Shown here: positions 27,722 to 40,301 of the stretch, piece by piece
Position numbering within the stretch: the first letter of the stretch is position 1
How the letters are laid out: each line of letters opens with the position of its first letter
Assembly (NCBI RefSeq): GCF_017329605.1
Contig: NZ_JAFMTY010000003.1
Coordinates: 1 to 64,000, forward strand
Direction of reading: 5' to 3'
Length of the DNA stretch: 64,000 bases
DNA from: Alicyclobacillus fructus
GTDB taxonomy: Bacteria > Bacillota > Bacilli > Alicyclobacillales > Alicyclobacillaceae
The notes under the pieces: model-generated
The model's input: only the letters and a program-made list of their open reading frames with translations
What the model was told of the DNA's origin: nothing
The model's database searches: none
Translations under genes and position numbers: made by a program

Positions 27722-27985
27722 GTGGTGTGTGCGTTCGCAGACGAAGACCGCAACGAGGCGCGTTCTGCGCGCAAGCAGCCGAGTGACTGGACGTTGTTTG
27801 CCGTCTACTCAGGCGCCACGCTGCAACTCGCTGGGTGCATCGTCGGCCTGGGGTTTGTGGGACATGTCGTCAGTCAGCATGTCCATCGGCTGTGGCCGAC
27901 CGTCGCCGGGGTGGTGCTGGGCGTGATCGCCGGAGTGTCGGGGCTTGCGTTCCTCGTCAAACAGGTTCTAGGAGACCGACGATGA
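27722..27985 (+). CDS. atpZ: AtpZ-like protein (ATP synthase operon gene 1)
   Basis: The protein has up to 87 residues and two membrane helices ('GATLQLAGCIVGLGFVGHVV' and 'VAGVVLGVIAGVSGLAFLV') and fits the AtpZ/ATPase_gene1 family, which partners AtpI and has been proposed to help magnesium or calcium entry or c-ring assembly. The start is uncertain: GTG 27722 and GTG 27725 are adjacent and neither has a strong ribosome binding site. The stop overlaps atpI (ATGA). Confidence 0.7.
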   Translation: MVCAFADEDRNEARSARKQPSDWTLFAVYSGATLQLAGCIVGLGFVGHVVSQHVHRLWPTVAGVVLGVIAGVSGLAFLVKQVLGDRR

Positions 27986-28377
27986 GTGCGAATTCCCTCA
28001 TGAAGCGCCTTCGGGCCATCCAGTGGTCGTGGCTCGGGCTGATGTTGTTGACCGCGCTTTGCGTGGCTGTGTTCAGGGAGTTGCGTCCCGTCTTCAGCGG
28101 CCTGTTGCTGGGTGAGTTGGGCGGCCTGTTCGTCATCTTCAGCATGATCCGCCAGGGGCATTTGAACGACAACGTTCAGGGAACGCTGCTCTTCGCCTCT
28201 GGGATGGCGGGCATGTTTGCGCGGCTTGCGCTCATCGTCGTCATCATGGTGATTGCGCTGAAGTTCCGGGCGCTGTTCAATCCCTATGCGGCCCTGGCCG
28301 GGTACGCGCTGAGCTTTGTGTTCATCATCATTGGGATGTATCGGTATGCCAAGAACCCGCCTGATCAACACCCATGA
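27982..28377 (+). CDS. atpI: ATP synthase subunit I
   Basis: The 131-residue membrane protein has four hydrophobic helices and the family's typical 'LLLGELGGLFVIFSM' and late 'AGYALSFVFIIIGMYRY' segments. AtpI helps assemble the c-ring of the F-type ATP synthase. It overlaps atpZ by four bases and precedes atpB by 18. Confidence 0.85.
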   Translation: MSANSLMKRLRAIQWSWLGLMLLTALCVAVFRELRPVFSGLLLGELGGLFVIFSMIRQGHLNDNVQGTLLFASGMAGMFARLALIVVIMVIALKFRALFNPYAALAGYALSFVFIIIGMYRYAKNPPDQHP

Positions 28378-28395
28378 CGGAAAGAAGGTGAAAAC

Positions 28396-29476
<1,081 letters not shown>

Positions 29477-29544
29477 TGCCTTTCGCGCCCGGCGGTTTTG
29501 GCCGGGCGCTCGTGTGAGCCGGATGCCAATCCAAGGAGGAGGGA

Positions 29545-30041
29545 GTGTTCCAGGTGGGCGGCATCTTTCAGGTTGGAACGTTCATCTTCTCCGTGATTTC
29601 GTTCCTCATCGTGTTTTTCATCATTCAGCGGTTCGCGTTCAAGCCGCTGGCAAAGATGTTGGAACAGCGGAGAATTCACATTGAGACGCAGATTTCCGAA
29701 GCGGAAAAGAGCCGCGAGGAAGCCGAGCGGCTGTTGGCGGAACAACAGCGCTTGTTGGAAGAGGCGCGGAAGGAAGCTCGCAACATGCTGGATCAAGCTC
29801 GCATTCGCGCCGACGAGCAGGCACGCGAGATCGTGCAGAAGGCGGAGGAGGAGGCCGCTCGGATTCTCGAGGAGAGCCGCCAGGCCATCGTGCGCGAACG
29901 GGACGAGGCGTTGGCCGCGGTCACGAAGCGCGTGGCCGAGTTGTCCGTCGAACTGACGGCGAAGCTTTTGTGCGATCACGTCACGCCGGAAGTTCACAAA
30001 GACCTCTTGGCGGAGGCCGAGAGCAAACTGGGTGAGCTCGT

Positions 30042-30048
<7 letters not shown>
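29545..30048 (+). CDS. atpF: ATP synthase F0 subunit b
   Basis: The 167-residue peripheral-stalk protein has one N-terminal membrane helix (about 10-27) followed by a long, highly charged coiled coil ('EAEKSREEAERLLAEQQRLL'-like). GTG 29545 follows AAGGAGGAGGG. The 3' end overlaps atpH by 7 bases. Confidence 0.95.
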
Positions 30049-32110
<2,062 letters not shown>

Positions 32111-32125
32111 GGACGGACGACGGAC

Positions 32126-32148
32126 GCACGGCCCTTCGCGGGCCGTGC
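32126..32148 (+). other. Perfect 9-bp hairpin between atpA and atpG
   Basis: GCACGGCCC and GGGCCGTGC flank loop TTCGC in the only sizeable gap of the F1 genes. No uridine tract follows, so an mRNA-processing or stability role is more likely than termination. Confidence 0.6.
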
Positions 32149-32193
32149 CGCATGAATCGGGGCTTGGGCCCAAACCGGTGGTGAGAACGGGCG

Positions 32194-33057
32194 ATGGCGC
32201 AAAACAGCATGCGCGACATCCGGCGCCGCATCAAGAGCGTCCGGAACACCGCGCAGATCACAAAGGCGATGGAGATGGTCGCGGCCGCCAAGCTCCGCCG
32301 CGTGCAGGATGCGGTGCAACAGTCGAAGCCGTACCTCTCCAAGATGCAGGAGATGCTCGCCAACCTGTCGCTTTCGGCGCGCCACGTGAAGCATCCTTTG
32401 CTCGCGGTGCGGCCGGTGCGCCGAATCGGCTATCTGGTCATCACGGCCGATCGCGGCTTGGCCGGGCCGTACAACGCGCAGGTGGTGCGCGCCGCCATGC
32501 AGGAGTTCGGCCAGCGCGACAAGGGTTCCTACGCGATTTACACCGTCGGCAAGCGCGGGCGAAACTTCTTTCAACGGCGCGGCCTGCCCATTGCGGCCGA
32601 GGTGGTCGACCTCCCCGACACGCCCACGTATCACTCGGTGCGCCATTTGGCGGAAAGCATTGTGGCGGCGTACGAGCGGGAGGAGTTCGACGAGCTGTAT
32701 TTCATCTACAACGAGTTCATCAACGCGGCTGTCCAGCGGCCCGTTGTGCGCAAGGTGCTGCCGCTTGCTTCCCTTGGGGAGAACCTTCAGGGGCCGCGGC
32801 GCCAGTATCTGTTCGAGCCGGATGAGGAGTCGGTGTTGGCCGCCCTGCTTCCGCGGTACGCCGAGACGTTGGTGTACCAAGCGGTGTTGGACGCCAAGGC
32901 TTCCGAACATGCTGCGCGCATGAACGCCATGGGCAACGCGACCGACAACGCGCTTGAGCTGATTGAAAAGTTGACGCTGTCGTTGAACCGGGCGCGCCAG
33001 GCGGCGATCACGACGCAGATCGCCGAGATCGTCGGCGGCGCGGAAGCGTTGAAATAA
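32194..33057 (+). CDS. atpG: ATP synthase F1 subunit gamma
   Basis: The 287-residue rotor shaft has the N-terminal helix 'MRDIRRRIKSVRNTAQITKAMEMV' split across the usual coiled coil and the C-terminal 'ARMNAMGNATDNALELIEKLTL' partner helix. The ribosome binding site (GGTGGTGAG) is weaker than for its neighbours, and an 83-base gap with a hairpin precedes it, so expression may be set separately from atpA. Confidence 0.96.
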   Translation: MAQNSMRDIRRRIKSVRNTAQITKAMEMVAAAKLRRVQDAVQQSKPYLSKMQEMLANLSLSARHVKHPLLAVRPVRRIGYLVITADRGLAGPYNAQVVRAAMQEFGQRDKGSYAIYTVGKRGRNFFQRRGLPIAAEVVDLPDTPTYHSVRHLAESIVAAYEREEFDELYFIYNEFINAAVQRPVVRKVLPLASLGENLQGPRRQYLFEPDEESVLAALLPRYAETLVYQAVLDAKASEHAARMNAMGNATDNALELIEKLTLSLNRARQAAITTQIAEIVGGAEALK

Positions 33058-34491
<1,434 letters not shown>

Positions 34492-34518
34492 TCCCATCCG
34501 GAAGTGAGGTGAGCGCAG

Positions 34519-34965
34519 ATGCTGACCGTGCCGCTCGAAATCGTCACGCCGGAGCGGATCGTGCTGTCGATGGATGTGCGCATGGTGATCCTGCGAGGCG
34601 GCGATGGCGAAATCGGGATTTTGCCTCGCCACATGCCGCTTGCGACAGCGGTGAAGCCGTGCCTCGTGCGCATTCGGCTGGCGGACGATCGCCAGGACGT
34701 GGTGCCCGTGTCAGGCGGATTTGTGGAGGTCCTTCCTGAGAAAATCACGATTCTCGCCGACACGGCGGAGTTGCCCGAGGAAATCGACGTCGATCGCGCC
34801 CTTCGCGCCAAGGACCGCGCGGAGAAGCGCCTTCAGGCGGCGGTCGACGGCGAAGAAGCGGAGCGCGCTCGTCAGGCGCTCACGCGGGCGGAGCTCCGGC
34901 TTCAGGCGGTGGAGGAGCACAAGCGTCTGAATGGATTTCTTCGCGCAAGTGTCCCCAGCGCGTGA
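34519..34965 (+). CDS. atpC: ATP synthase F1 subunit epsilon
   Basis: The 148-residue protein has an N-terminal beta barrel ('GEIGILPRHMPLATAVKPC' region) and a C-terminal two-helix hairpin rich in Ala, Arg and Glu that can insert into F1 and inhibit ATP hydrolysis. ATG 34519 follows GAGGTGAGC. This is the last gene of the atp operon. Confidence 0.94.
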   Translation: MLTVPLEIVTPERIVLSMDVRMVILRGGDGEIGILPRHMPLATAVKPCLVRIRLADDRQDVVPVSGGFVEVLPEKITILADTAELPEEIDVDRALRAKDRAEKRLQAAVDGEEAERARQALTRAELRLQAVEEHKRLNGFLRASVPSA

Positions 34966-34970
34966 ATTCA

Positions 34971-35031
34971 TGGTATGATGAAAAAGGCAGCTGGCCGTCT
35001 CTTCACGATAGGTTGGGAGGCGGCCAGTGCC
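34971..35031 (+). promoter_or_regulatory. Extended -10 and stem-loop between atpC and ywzB
   Basis: TGG-TATGAT (34971-34979) could start a transcript for ywzB. Just after it CTGGCCG and CGGCCAG (34991-35027) form a stem with flanking GGCA/TGCC pairing, which could also end the atp transcript. Confidence 0.35.
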
Positions 35032-35075
35032 GTTTCGGTTGCCGGCGGCGGAACGGGTGAACGGGAGGTGACCTG

Positions 35076-35327
35076 GTGCAGCTGGCATATCGCGTCAGTG
35101 CGACGATAGGGGCCGACGGCCTGGTCCTCCTCCTCGTGTTCTTCCTCGGCGTGGTGGCCTGTTGGTGGGCGCTCGGCGCGCTGAAATGGGACAAGTTTAC
35201 CCATCACCCGTTCGCGGGTCAGGCGCAGCTGTTGCGGTTTTTCCTCGCGCTCGCAGGAGGCGTGCTCTCCGTAGTTGTCGGGTTGATTCTTCTCGGCGCC
35301 ATGCAGTTGTTGAACGGCGCATTCTGA
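35076..35327 (+). CDS. ywzB: DUF1146 family membrane protein (YwzB)
   Basis: The 83-residue protein has two transmembrane helices (about 13-33 and 54-77) around a short 'LKWDKFTHHPFAGQAQLLRF' loop typical of DUF1146. The role is unknown. Its place between atpC and ywmB-murA is as in Bacillus. GTG 35076 follows GGGAGGTG. Confidence 0.85.
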   Translation: MQLAYRVSATIGADGLVLLLVFFLGVVACWWALGALKWDKFTHHPFAGQAQLLRFFLALAGGVLSVVVGLILLGAMQLLNGAF

Positions 35328-35467
35328 CGGCGGTTTGAATTCGCGGTCGTCTACGAAATCTATGAGACCTTGATTGCAAGGGGTTTAGCCTTGGCGCCTT
35401 CTGTCCAGACTGGAGACAGGTGAAACGATGGAACGCCTGACTTCCAGATCGGATGGAGGGATCGTCC

Positions 35468-36322
35468 ATGGCACAAACTAGGGTCATTCGGCGGGCTCGT
35501 CTCGTGCGCCGCCGCGGGAAAAAGATTTGGAAGCGCGCGATGTGGATGGCGCTTTTCATCGGGCTCGGCGCCGTGCTGGCGCATCCGCCGGGCACGGCGA
35601 GCGCGCAGACCGCGGCTCCTGCGCAATCGAATGGGGCCGCGCAGTACCAATTTCTCATGAGCGCCATCCGCGCCACGGGCGCGACGCCCAACGGGTATCT
35701 CATCCACGACTGGACGCAATTGAACTCGTCGTTTCTGAACGAGGCCCAGCTCACGGCGCTCGGGGCCCAGGTGGTGCAGGAGTTGGGACTCGGCGACGCG
35801 CAGACGCAGTCGATCCAGCTCGTGAATGAGACGTATTGGAAGGCGGACGGCGTCTGGCCCGGCGGAACGCGCGCCGAGATCGTCCTGACCAGCTTTCCCG
35901 GCGCGCAAGGCGGCGCAGGAGACGGCCAACCGGAGACCGTGATGACCGTGACGGCGTCCAGTTCCAACTTGACGGAAGGCCAATTTTCATCGCAATATGA
36001 CCAGGTGGAGCGCACCGTGGCGTCCGTGAACGGCACGCCGCAGATGAGCGCATACATAGCTGGTTTCAAACCGAGCGAAGTCAGCGAGGCGGAAGCGGAC
36101 CAAATGGCGATCGCGGCCTTGAAAGCGGTGGGCGCTGCGGCGGTGGAGGGCATTCGCACGCCACTCGAGACGAGCCTATCCGGCTACAGCGCCCGAGCAT
36201 CGGTGTACGTTCTGGCGGGAGGCAACCGGCGCGTCAACGTCCAGGTGGCTGTGCACGACGACTCGTTCCGGCAGGGAACGGACGTCTACGTGGGCTCTCC
36301 TCTCGTGCTCGCGACGTATTGA
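35468..36322 (+). CDS. ywmB: YwmB-like secreted protein (DUF1779)
   Basis: The 284-residue protein has a long basic N-terminus ([16 protein letters not shown]), a membrane helix/signal peptide (about 29-45, ending TASA) and an exported domain that fits the YwmB family of TATA-box-protein-like fold. It is a conserved gene of unknown function placed upstream of murA in endospore formers. I choose ATG 35468 because GGAGGG is 7 bases upstream; ATG 35453 lies before that site. Family assignment rests mostly on context and overall pattern. Confidence 0.7.
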   Translation: MAQTRVIRRARLVRRRGKKIWKRAMWMALFIGLGAVLAHPPGTASAQTAAPAQSNGAAQYQFLMSAIRATGATPNGYLIHDWTQLNSSFLNEAQLTALGAQVVQELGLGDAQTQSIQLVNETYWKADGVWPGGTRAEIVLTSFPGAQGGAGDGQPETVMTVTASSSNLTEGQFSSQYDQVERTVASVNGTPQMSAYIAGFKPSEVSEAEADQMAIAALKAVGAAAVEGIRTPLETSLSGYSARASVYVLAGGNRRVNVQVAVHDDSFRQGTDVYVGSPLVLATY

Positions 36323-36379
36323 GGACGCATCCGTGCCGCCGCTTCGCGAGGCTGAGGAAAGCCGTGCGGAGGTAGCGGA

Positions 36380-37681
36380 ATGGGAAAGATTGTGATTGAG
36401 GGTGGATATCCCCTAGAGGGTACCGTTCGCGTCAGCGGAGCGAAGAATGCGGTGTTGCCTATCCTCGCCGCGAGTCTGCTGGCTGAGGAAGGCGTGAGTC
36501 AGATTGAAGAGGTCCCGCATCTGCTCGACGTGCGCGTCATGGCGGATACGGTCTCGGCGCTCGGCGCGAAGCTGGAGTGGAACGGCAGCACCATCCGCGT
36601 CGACGCTCGGCGCCTGTTGAGCGTTTGTCCGCCTGCGGAGCTGGTCCGCAAGATGCGCGCTTCTTTTGTGGTGGCGGGACCTCTTCTCGCGCGCTTTGGC
36701 GAGGCCATGGTGGCGCTGCCCGGCGGCTGCAATATCGGGCCGAGGCCGGTGGATCTTCACATTAAGGGACTCGAGGCGCTTGGGGCCACGGCCGTGGTGG
36801 AAAACGGATATGTTCACTTCCGAGCGCCTCGCGGCGGACTCCGCGGCGCACGCATCTACCTGGATGTGCCGAGCGTGGGGGCCACTCAGAACATCATGAT
36901 GGCGGCGGTGCTGGCCAAGGGACAGACGATCATCGAAAACGCGGCGAAGGAGCCGGAAAATGTCGATCTCGCCAACTATCTGAATGCCATGGGCGCCCGC
37001 GTCCGCGGTGCGGGTACGGACGTCATTCGCATCGAGGGCGTTGAGCGGCTTCGCGGCGCGACGCACGCCGTCATCCCCGACCGCATTGAGGCCGGCACGT
37101 TTCTGATTGCGGCCGCCCTCCTCGGGCGAGGCGTGTACGTCGAGAACGCGCTGTCCCATCACCTCATGTCCCTGATTGCCAAGCTCGAGGAGGCAGGCGC
37201 GGTCATCGAAGATCACGTCGAAGGCATCAAGGTTTGGCCTTGCCAGGGAGGCCGCATGAAAGCTCTCGACGTCAAGACGCACTACTACCCATCGTTTCCA
37301 ACCGACTTGCAGGCGCAGATGGTCGCGGCCCTCACCGTCGCGCAAGGCACGAGCACGGTCACCGAAACCGTGTTCGAGAACCGGTTCATGCATGTCGCCG
37401 AGCTGCAGCGCATGGGTGCCAATATTCACATTGAGGGGCGGACCGCCGTCATAGAAGGTGTACCGCGCCTGACCGGCGCCCGAGTCACGGCGACCGACTT
37501 GCGCGCTGGGGCGGCGCTCGTCATCGCAGGGCTTCTCGCCGAGGGCCAGACCGAGGTGTATGGACTGCATCACATCGACCGAGGTTATGACGATCTCGTC
37601 GGCAAGTTCCGTCAACTCGGCGCTCGCGTCGATCGCATCGAAGGAGACGCGGAAATCCAGATCGCCAAGTCCGTGGGCTGA
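36380..37681 (+). CDS. murA: UDP-N-acetylglucosamine 1-carboxyvinyltransferase
   Basis: The 433-residue enzyme adds enolpyruvate to UDP-GlcNAc, the first committed step of peptidoglycan synthesis and the fosfomycin target. Cys117 in PGGCNIGPRPVDLHIKG is the reactive cysteine, so it should be fosfomycin-sensitive. 'GTVRVSGAKNAVLPILAAS' marks the N-terminus. GGAGG precedes ATG 36380. It corresponds to murAA of Bacillus; no second copy lies in the murAB position near rho. Confidence 0.97.
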   Translation: MGKIVIEGGYPLEGTVRVSGAKNAVLPILAASLLAEEGVSQIEEVPHLLDVRVMADTVSALGAKLEWNGSTIRVDARRLLSVCPPAELVRKMRASFVVAGPLLARFGEAMVALPGGCNIGPRPVDLHIKGLEALGATAVVENGYVHFRAPRGGLRGARIYLDVPSVGATQNIMMAAVLAKGQTIIENAAKEPENVDLANYLNAMGARVRGAGTDVIRIEGVERLRGATHAVIPDRIEAGTFLIAAALLGRGVYVENALSHHLMSLIAKLEEAGAVIEDHVEGIKVWPCQGGRMKALDVKTHYYPSFPTDLQAQMVAALTVAQGTSTVTETVFENRFMHVAELQRMGANIHIEGRTAVIEGVPRLTGARVTATDLRAGAALVIAGLLAEGQTEVYGLHHIDRGYDDLVGKFRQLGARVDRIEGDAEIQIAKSVG

Positions 37682-37693
37682 TCCCACCTGCAG

Positions 37694-37725
37694 GCCGCAG
37701 ATCCCGAGCGGGGTCTGCGGCTTTT
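37694..37725 (+). terminator. Terminator after murA
   Basis: GCCGCAGATCCC pairs with GGGGTCTGCGGC around a short loop and is followed by TTTTGCGTTT. Confidence 0.8.
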
Positions 37726-37780
37726 GCGTTTGGAACCTGGGGCCCGACCAAGCGGGCGCACCTCAGGAGGCTGGGCGTGG

Positions 37781-37809
37781 GCATACCGCTCGGGTCCGCC
37801 GCATAGGCT
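37781..37809 (+). promoter_or_regulatory. Putative SigE promoter of spoIID
   Basis: GCATACC (37781-37787), 14 bases, then CATAGGCT (37802-37809) resembles the SigE pattern kmATAww-n14-CATACAnT. spoIID is SigE-dependent in B. subtilis. Confidence 0.55.
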
Positions 37810-37887
37810 CCACTGAACGGGTTGTCCCTTGCCTGTTCCCCCAGAGCGGCGTGGGTCCGCCAGACGTGATCAGGAGGAAACAGAGCC

Positions 37888-38904
37888 ATGTCCCAGTCGA
37901 ACCTCTTGCGCGCGGCCCTTCAGTTTGGCGTCCGGTTGGCCGTTGCGTTTGTCGCGATGGTCATCGTCCCCGTCGGGATCGCAAAAGCGCTCCAGCGTTC
38001 TCCGATGCCGAATGTCTCCGCGTGGGTTGCCACCCACGACGCCCGCACCGAGCTCCGCGTGTACGACGTGGAGACGGGGCAGTCCTCGCCGATGTCGCTC
38101 AACGCCTACATTCTCCAGGTGCTGTTGGCCAATTGCAGCCCGCGAGCTTCCCTGACCAGCCTTGAAGCCGCCAGCGTCGCGGTCCGCACCTACGCCGTCC
38201 GATCGATGCTGCACCCCTCTGGCGCAGCCCGGCGGGCGCATGCCGACCTCACCGACAATGCGTCCCTGGATCTCCCGATGGAGACGGAGCACGAACTGGA
38301 GCTGTCCATCGGGGCGCAGGCGGCCCTCCCGTTCCTCGCGCGTGCACAAGCCGCCATCGAAGCGACCGACGGCCAGATCCTCACGTATGGCGGACAGCCG
38401 ATTCTCGCGTTTCTGTGCGAAATCTCGACAGGCCGCACGCGATCGGCCGAAGAGGCGCTCGGCTATCCGTTGCCGTACCTGAGAAGCACCGCGTGTCCCG
38501 CGGACGCCGCGAATCCAGCCCGCGTTTCAACCGTCACGTACACGCTCGGCGCCTTCAATCAGGCCCTTTCCGCGCATCTGACCGACTTCAGGAATCTCTC
38601 TGTGGTGCGCGCGAGCGACGGCTTTGTGCAGGCCGTGAAGGCGGGAAGCGAGACGTGGAGCGGACCGACGTTCGCCGCGAACCTGGGGCTCGCGTCGGAT
38701 GATTTCACGTGGAAGGCGAGCGGAGACCGACTGACCTTGACGTGTTACGGACGCGGGCCCGATCTCGGCATGAGTTTGAACGAGGCCGATGCCCTGGCAC
38801 TCAAGGGAATGTCCTACAGGGCCATTTTGGCGCACTTCTATCCAGGCGCTCGCCTGGAAGTCATCGGCGCGGCGGTCCAGGACATGGGAACATCCGGTAA
38901 GTAA
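37888..38904 (+). CDS. spoIID: Stage II sporulation protein D (divergent)
   Basis: The 338-residue protein has an N-terminal membrane anchor (about 8-32) and the SpoIID domain: 'SLEAASVAVRTYAVRSML', 'YGGQPILAFLCEISTGRTRSAEEALG' and the C-terminal 'GMSYRAILAHFYPGARLEVI'. In B. subtilis SpoIID is a lytic transglycosylase that works with SpoIIM and SpoIIP during engulfment. The usual xEMP catalytic segment reads LANCSP here (80-85), so the catalytic glutamate is absent, and the family's terminal GxGxGMSQ-Y/W-G motif is altered to GPDLGMSLNEAD. AGGAGG precedes ATG 37888. Order murA-spoIID-spoIIQ matches Bacillus. Confidence 0.88.
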   Translation: MSQSNLLRAALQFGVRLAVAFVAMVIVPVGIAKALQRSPMPNVSAWVATHDARTELRVYDVETGQSSPMSLNAYILQVLLANCSPRASLTSLEAASVAVRTYAVRSMLHPSGAARRAHADLTDNASLDLPMETEHELELSIGAQAALPFLARAQAAIEATDGQILTYGGQPILAFLCEISTGRTRSAEEALGYPLPYLRSTACPADAANPARVSTVTYTLGAFNQALSAHLTDFRNLSVVRASDGFVQAVKAGSETWSGPTFAANLGLASDDFTWKASGDRLTLTCYGRGPDLGMSLNEADALALKGMSYRAILAHFYPGARLEVIGAAVQDMGTSGK

Positions 38905-38930
38905 CTCTACCCAAAATTTGAGGGCAACAC

Positions 38931-38959
38931 GTATAGATGGGCTTCCACGTGGCGAGACT
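38931..38959 (+). promoter_or_regulatory. Putative SigF promoter of spoIIQ
   Basis: GTATA (38931-38935), 15 bases, GGCGAGACT (38951-38959) fits the SigF consensus exactly at the defined positions, 22 bases upstream of spoIIQ. Confidence 0.75.
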
Positions 38960-38980
38960 CACTACTGAGGTGAGCGCCAC

Positions 38981-39658
38981 ATGGATGAGAAGCAACAGCT
39001 TGAGTCGAAACCAGAGACGCCACAAGCGCAAAATCAGAGTCCTGTGCGCAAGTGGCTGTCCAAGCGTTGGGTCTACCCGGCGATGTACTTGGGCGCGGCG
39101 GCGGTCGTGATCGGCGTGATCTATACCCGTATCGAGACAAGCAGCACGCCGACGTCGGTCACCACTACGGAGACCAATCAGACCAGTCAGACGGGCACCA
39201 CATCGAACGGGCTCGAGCCTTGGGTGTGGCCGTACGCGCAGGGGACCGACGCGACGGTGACGATGGGATTCTTCCCGGTGCATGGATCGCTGAAACAGCA
39301 GGCGGCTGCGGTGGTCGAATACGACAACACGTATTATCCGCACAAGGGCATTGATATTCGCGCCGCCGGGGGACGGCAGTTCACAGTGGTGGCTGCCCAG
39401 CGCGGCACCGTGGAGAGCGTGACCAATCAGCCGCTCTACGGCTACGAGGTGGTCGTCAACTCGCCGGGCGGCTACACGGAGACGTATCAGTCCCTGGGTT
39501 CGGTGGATGTGAAGCCGGGACAGGCCATCTCGGCTGGCGATCCCATCGGCACGACGTCGAGCAACCTGTTTGAACAGAGCGAAGGCAACCACTTGTACTT
39601 CCAAGTCAATCATAACGGTCAGCCGATCGACCCCGAGTCGCTTCTCCCGAAGCAATGA
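38981..39658 (+). CDS. spoIIQ: Stage II sporulation protein Q (M23/LytM domain)
   Basis: The 225-residue forespore membrane protein has a short cytosolic part, one helix (about 31-48), a Thr/Ser-rich linker and a LytM domain. The first zinc motif HKGID (His121, Asp125) is present, but the family HxH motif reads HLY (204-206), so the zinc site is incomplete. B. subtilis SpoIIQ also lacks a full zinc site and acts as the partner of SpoIIIAH in the engulfment channel, so a structural role is likely. GAGGTG precedes ATG 38981, with a SigF-type promoter upstream. Confidence 0.88.
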   Translation: MDEKQQLESKPETPQAQNQSPVRKWLSKRWVYPAMYLGAAAVVIGVIYTRIETSSTPTSVTTTETNQTSQTGTTSNGLEPWVWPYAQGTDATVTMGFFPVHGSLKQQAAAVVEYDNTYYPHKGIDIRAAGGRQFTVVAAQRGTVESVTNQPLYGYEVVVNSPGGYTETYQSLGSVDVKPGQAISAGDPIGTTSSNLFEQSEGNHLYFQVNHNGQPIDPESLLPKQ

Positions 39659-39672
39659 ACGGGTGGACCGTG

Positions 39673-39697
39673 CGCCCGCCGCAGTGCGGGCGTTTTT
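39673..39697 (+). terminator. Terminator after spoIIQ
   Basis: CGCCCGC/GCGGGCG with a 6-base loop is followed directly by TTTTT and then GTTTT. Confidence 0.85.
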
Positions 39698-39819
39698 GTT
39701 TTGCGGTCGGGCCCGTTCGACGTATTTCCCGGAAAAAGATCATCCTTCCCCTCGTTTCCCGTTGACGCGCCAGCGTGTCGAAATTCCCCGGAACATTCGA
39801 AATGGCCAGGCCTGGCGCG

Positions 39820-39848
39820 GCATACGGTGTACACCCCCTCATATAAAT
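39820..39848 (+). promoter_or_regulatory. Putative SigE promoter of spoIIID
   Basis: GCATACG, 13 bases, CATATAAAT resembles a SigE promoter, 40 bases before spoIIID. spoIIID is transcribed by SigE in B. subtilis. Confidence 0.55.
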
Positions 39849-39887
39849 AAAGCAGACCAACTGACCTGCCACGGGGAGGCGAGGGGA

Positions 39888-40208
39888 GTGCATGACTACA
39901 TCAAGGAGCGTACTCTTAAGATTGGGGAGTACATTGTCGAAACGCGCAACACGGTCCGAACCATCGCGCGAGAGTTCGGCGTCTCCAAGAGCACAGTGCA
40001 CAAGGATCTGACGGAGCGGCTGCCGGAGATCAACCCGGAGTTGGCCAGCAAGGTAAAGGAAATTTTGGAATACCACAAAGCGATCCGGCACTTGCGCGGT
40101 GGCGAAGCGACGAAAATGAAGTATCATAAGGGAGACGATGAGCGGGCTGGGTCGGCCGTCAAGTCGAAAAGGGTCGAGCGGCGCAAAGGAGTTTCGAGCG
40201 GACTGTAG
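39888..40208 (+). CDS. spoIIID: Sporulation transcription factor SpoIIID
   Basis: The 106-residue mother-cell regulator starts (GTG) HDYIKERTLKIGEYIVETR and contains the helix-turn-helix FGVSKSTVHKDLTERLP and 'EYHKAIRHLRGGEATKMKY', nearly identical to B. subtilis SpoIIID. It activates and represses SigE-regulon genes and prepares for SigK. The C-terminal tail (about 86-106) is basic (KSKRVERRKG) and could add DNA contacts. GGGAGG is upstream, and a SigE-like promoter precedes the gene. Confidence 0.96.
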   Translation: MHDYIKERTLKIGEYIVETRNTVRTIAREFGVSKSTVHKDLTERLPEINPELASKVKEILEYHKAIRHLRGGEATKMKYHKGDDERAGSAVKSKRVERRKGVSSGL

Positions 40209-40301
40209 AATAACTTCCTTGCATCCCCACTCCATTCATGCGAGCAGATGAACGACCTTCCCCAATCTCGTACGCTCTACACGTAGGAGGACTCGCCGCA
40301 A

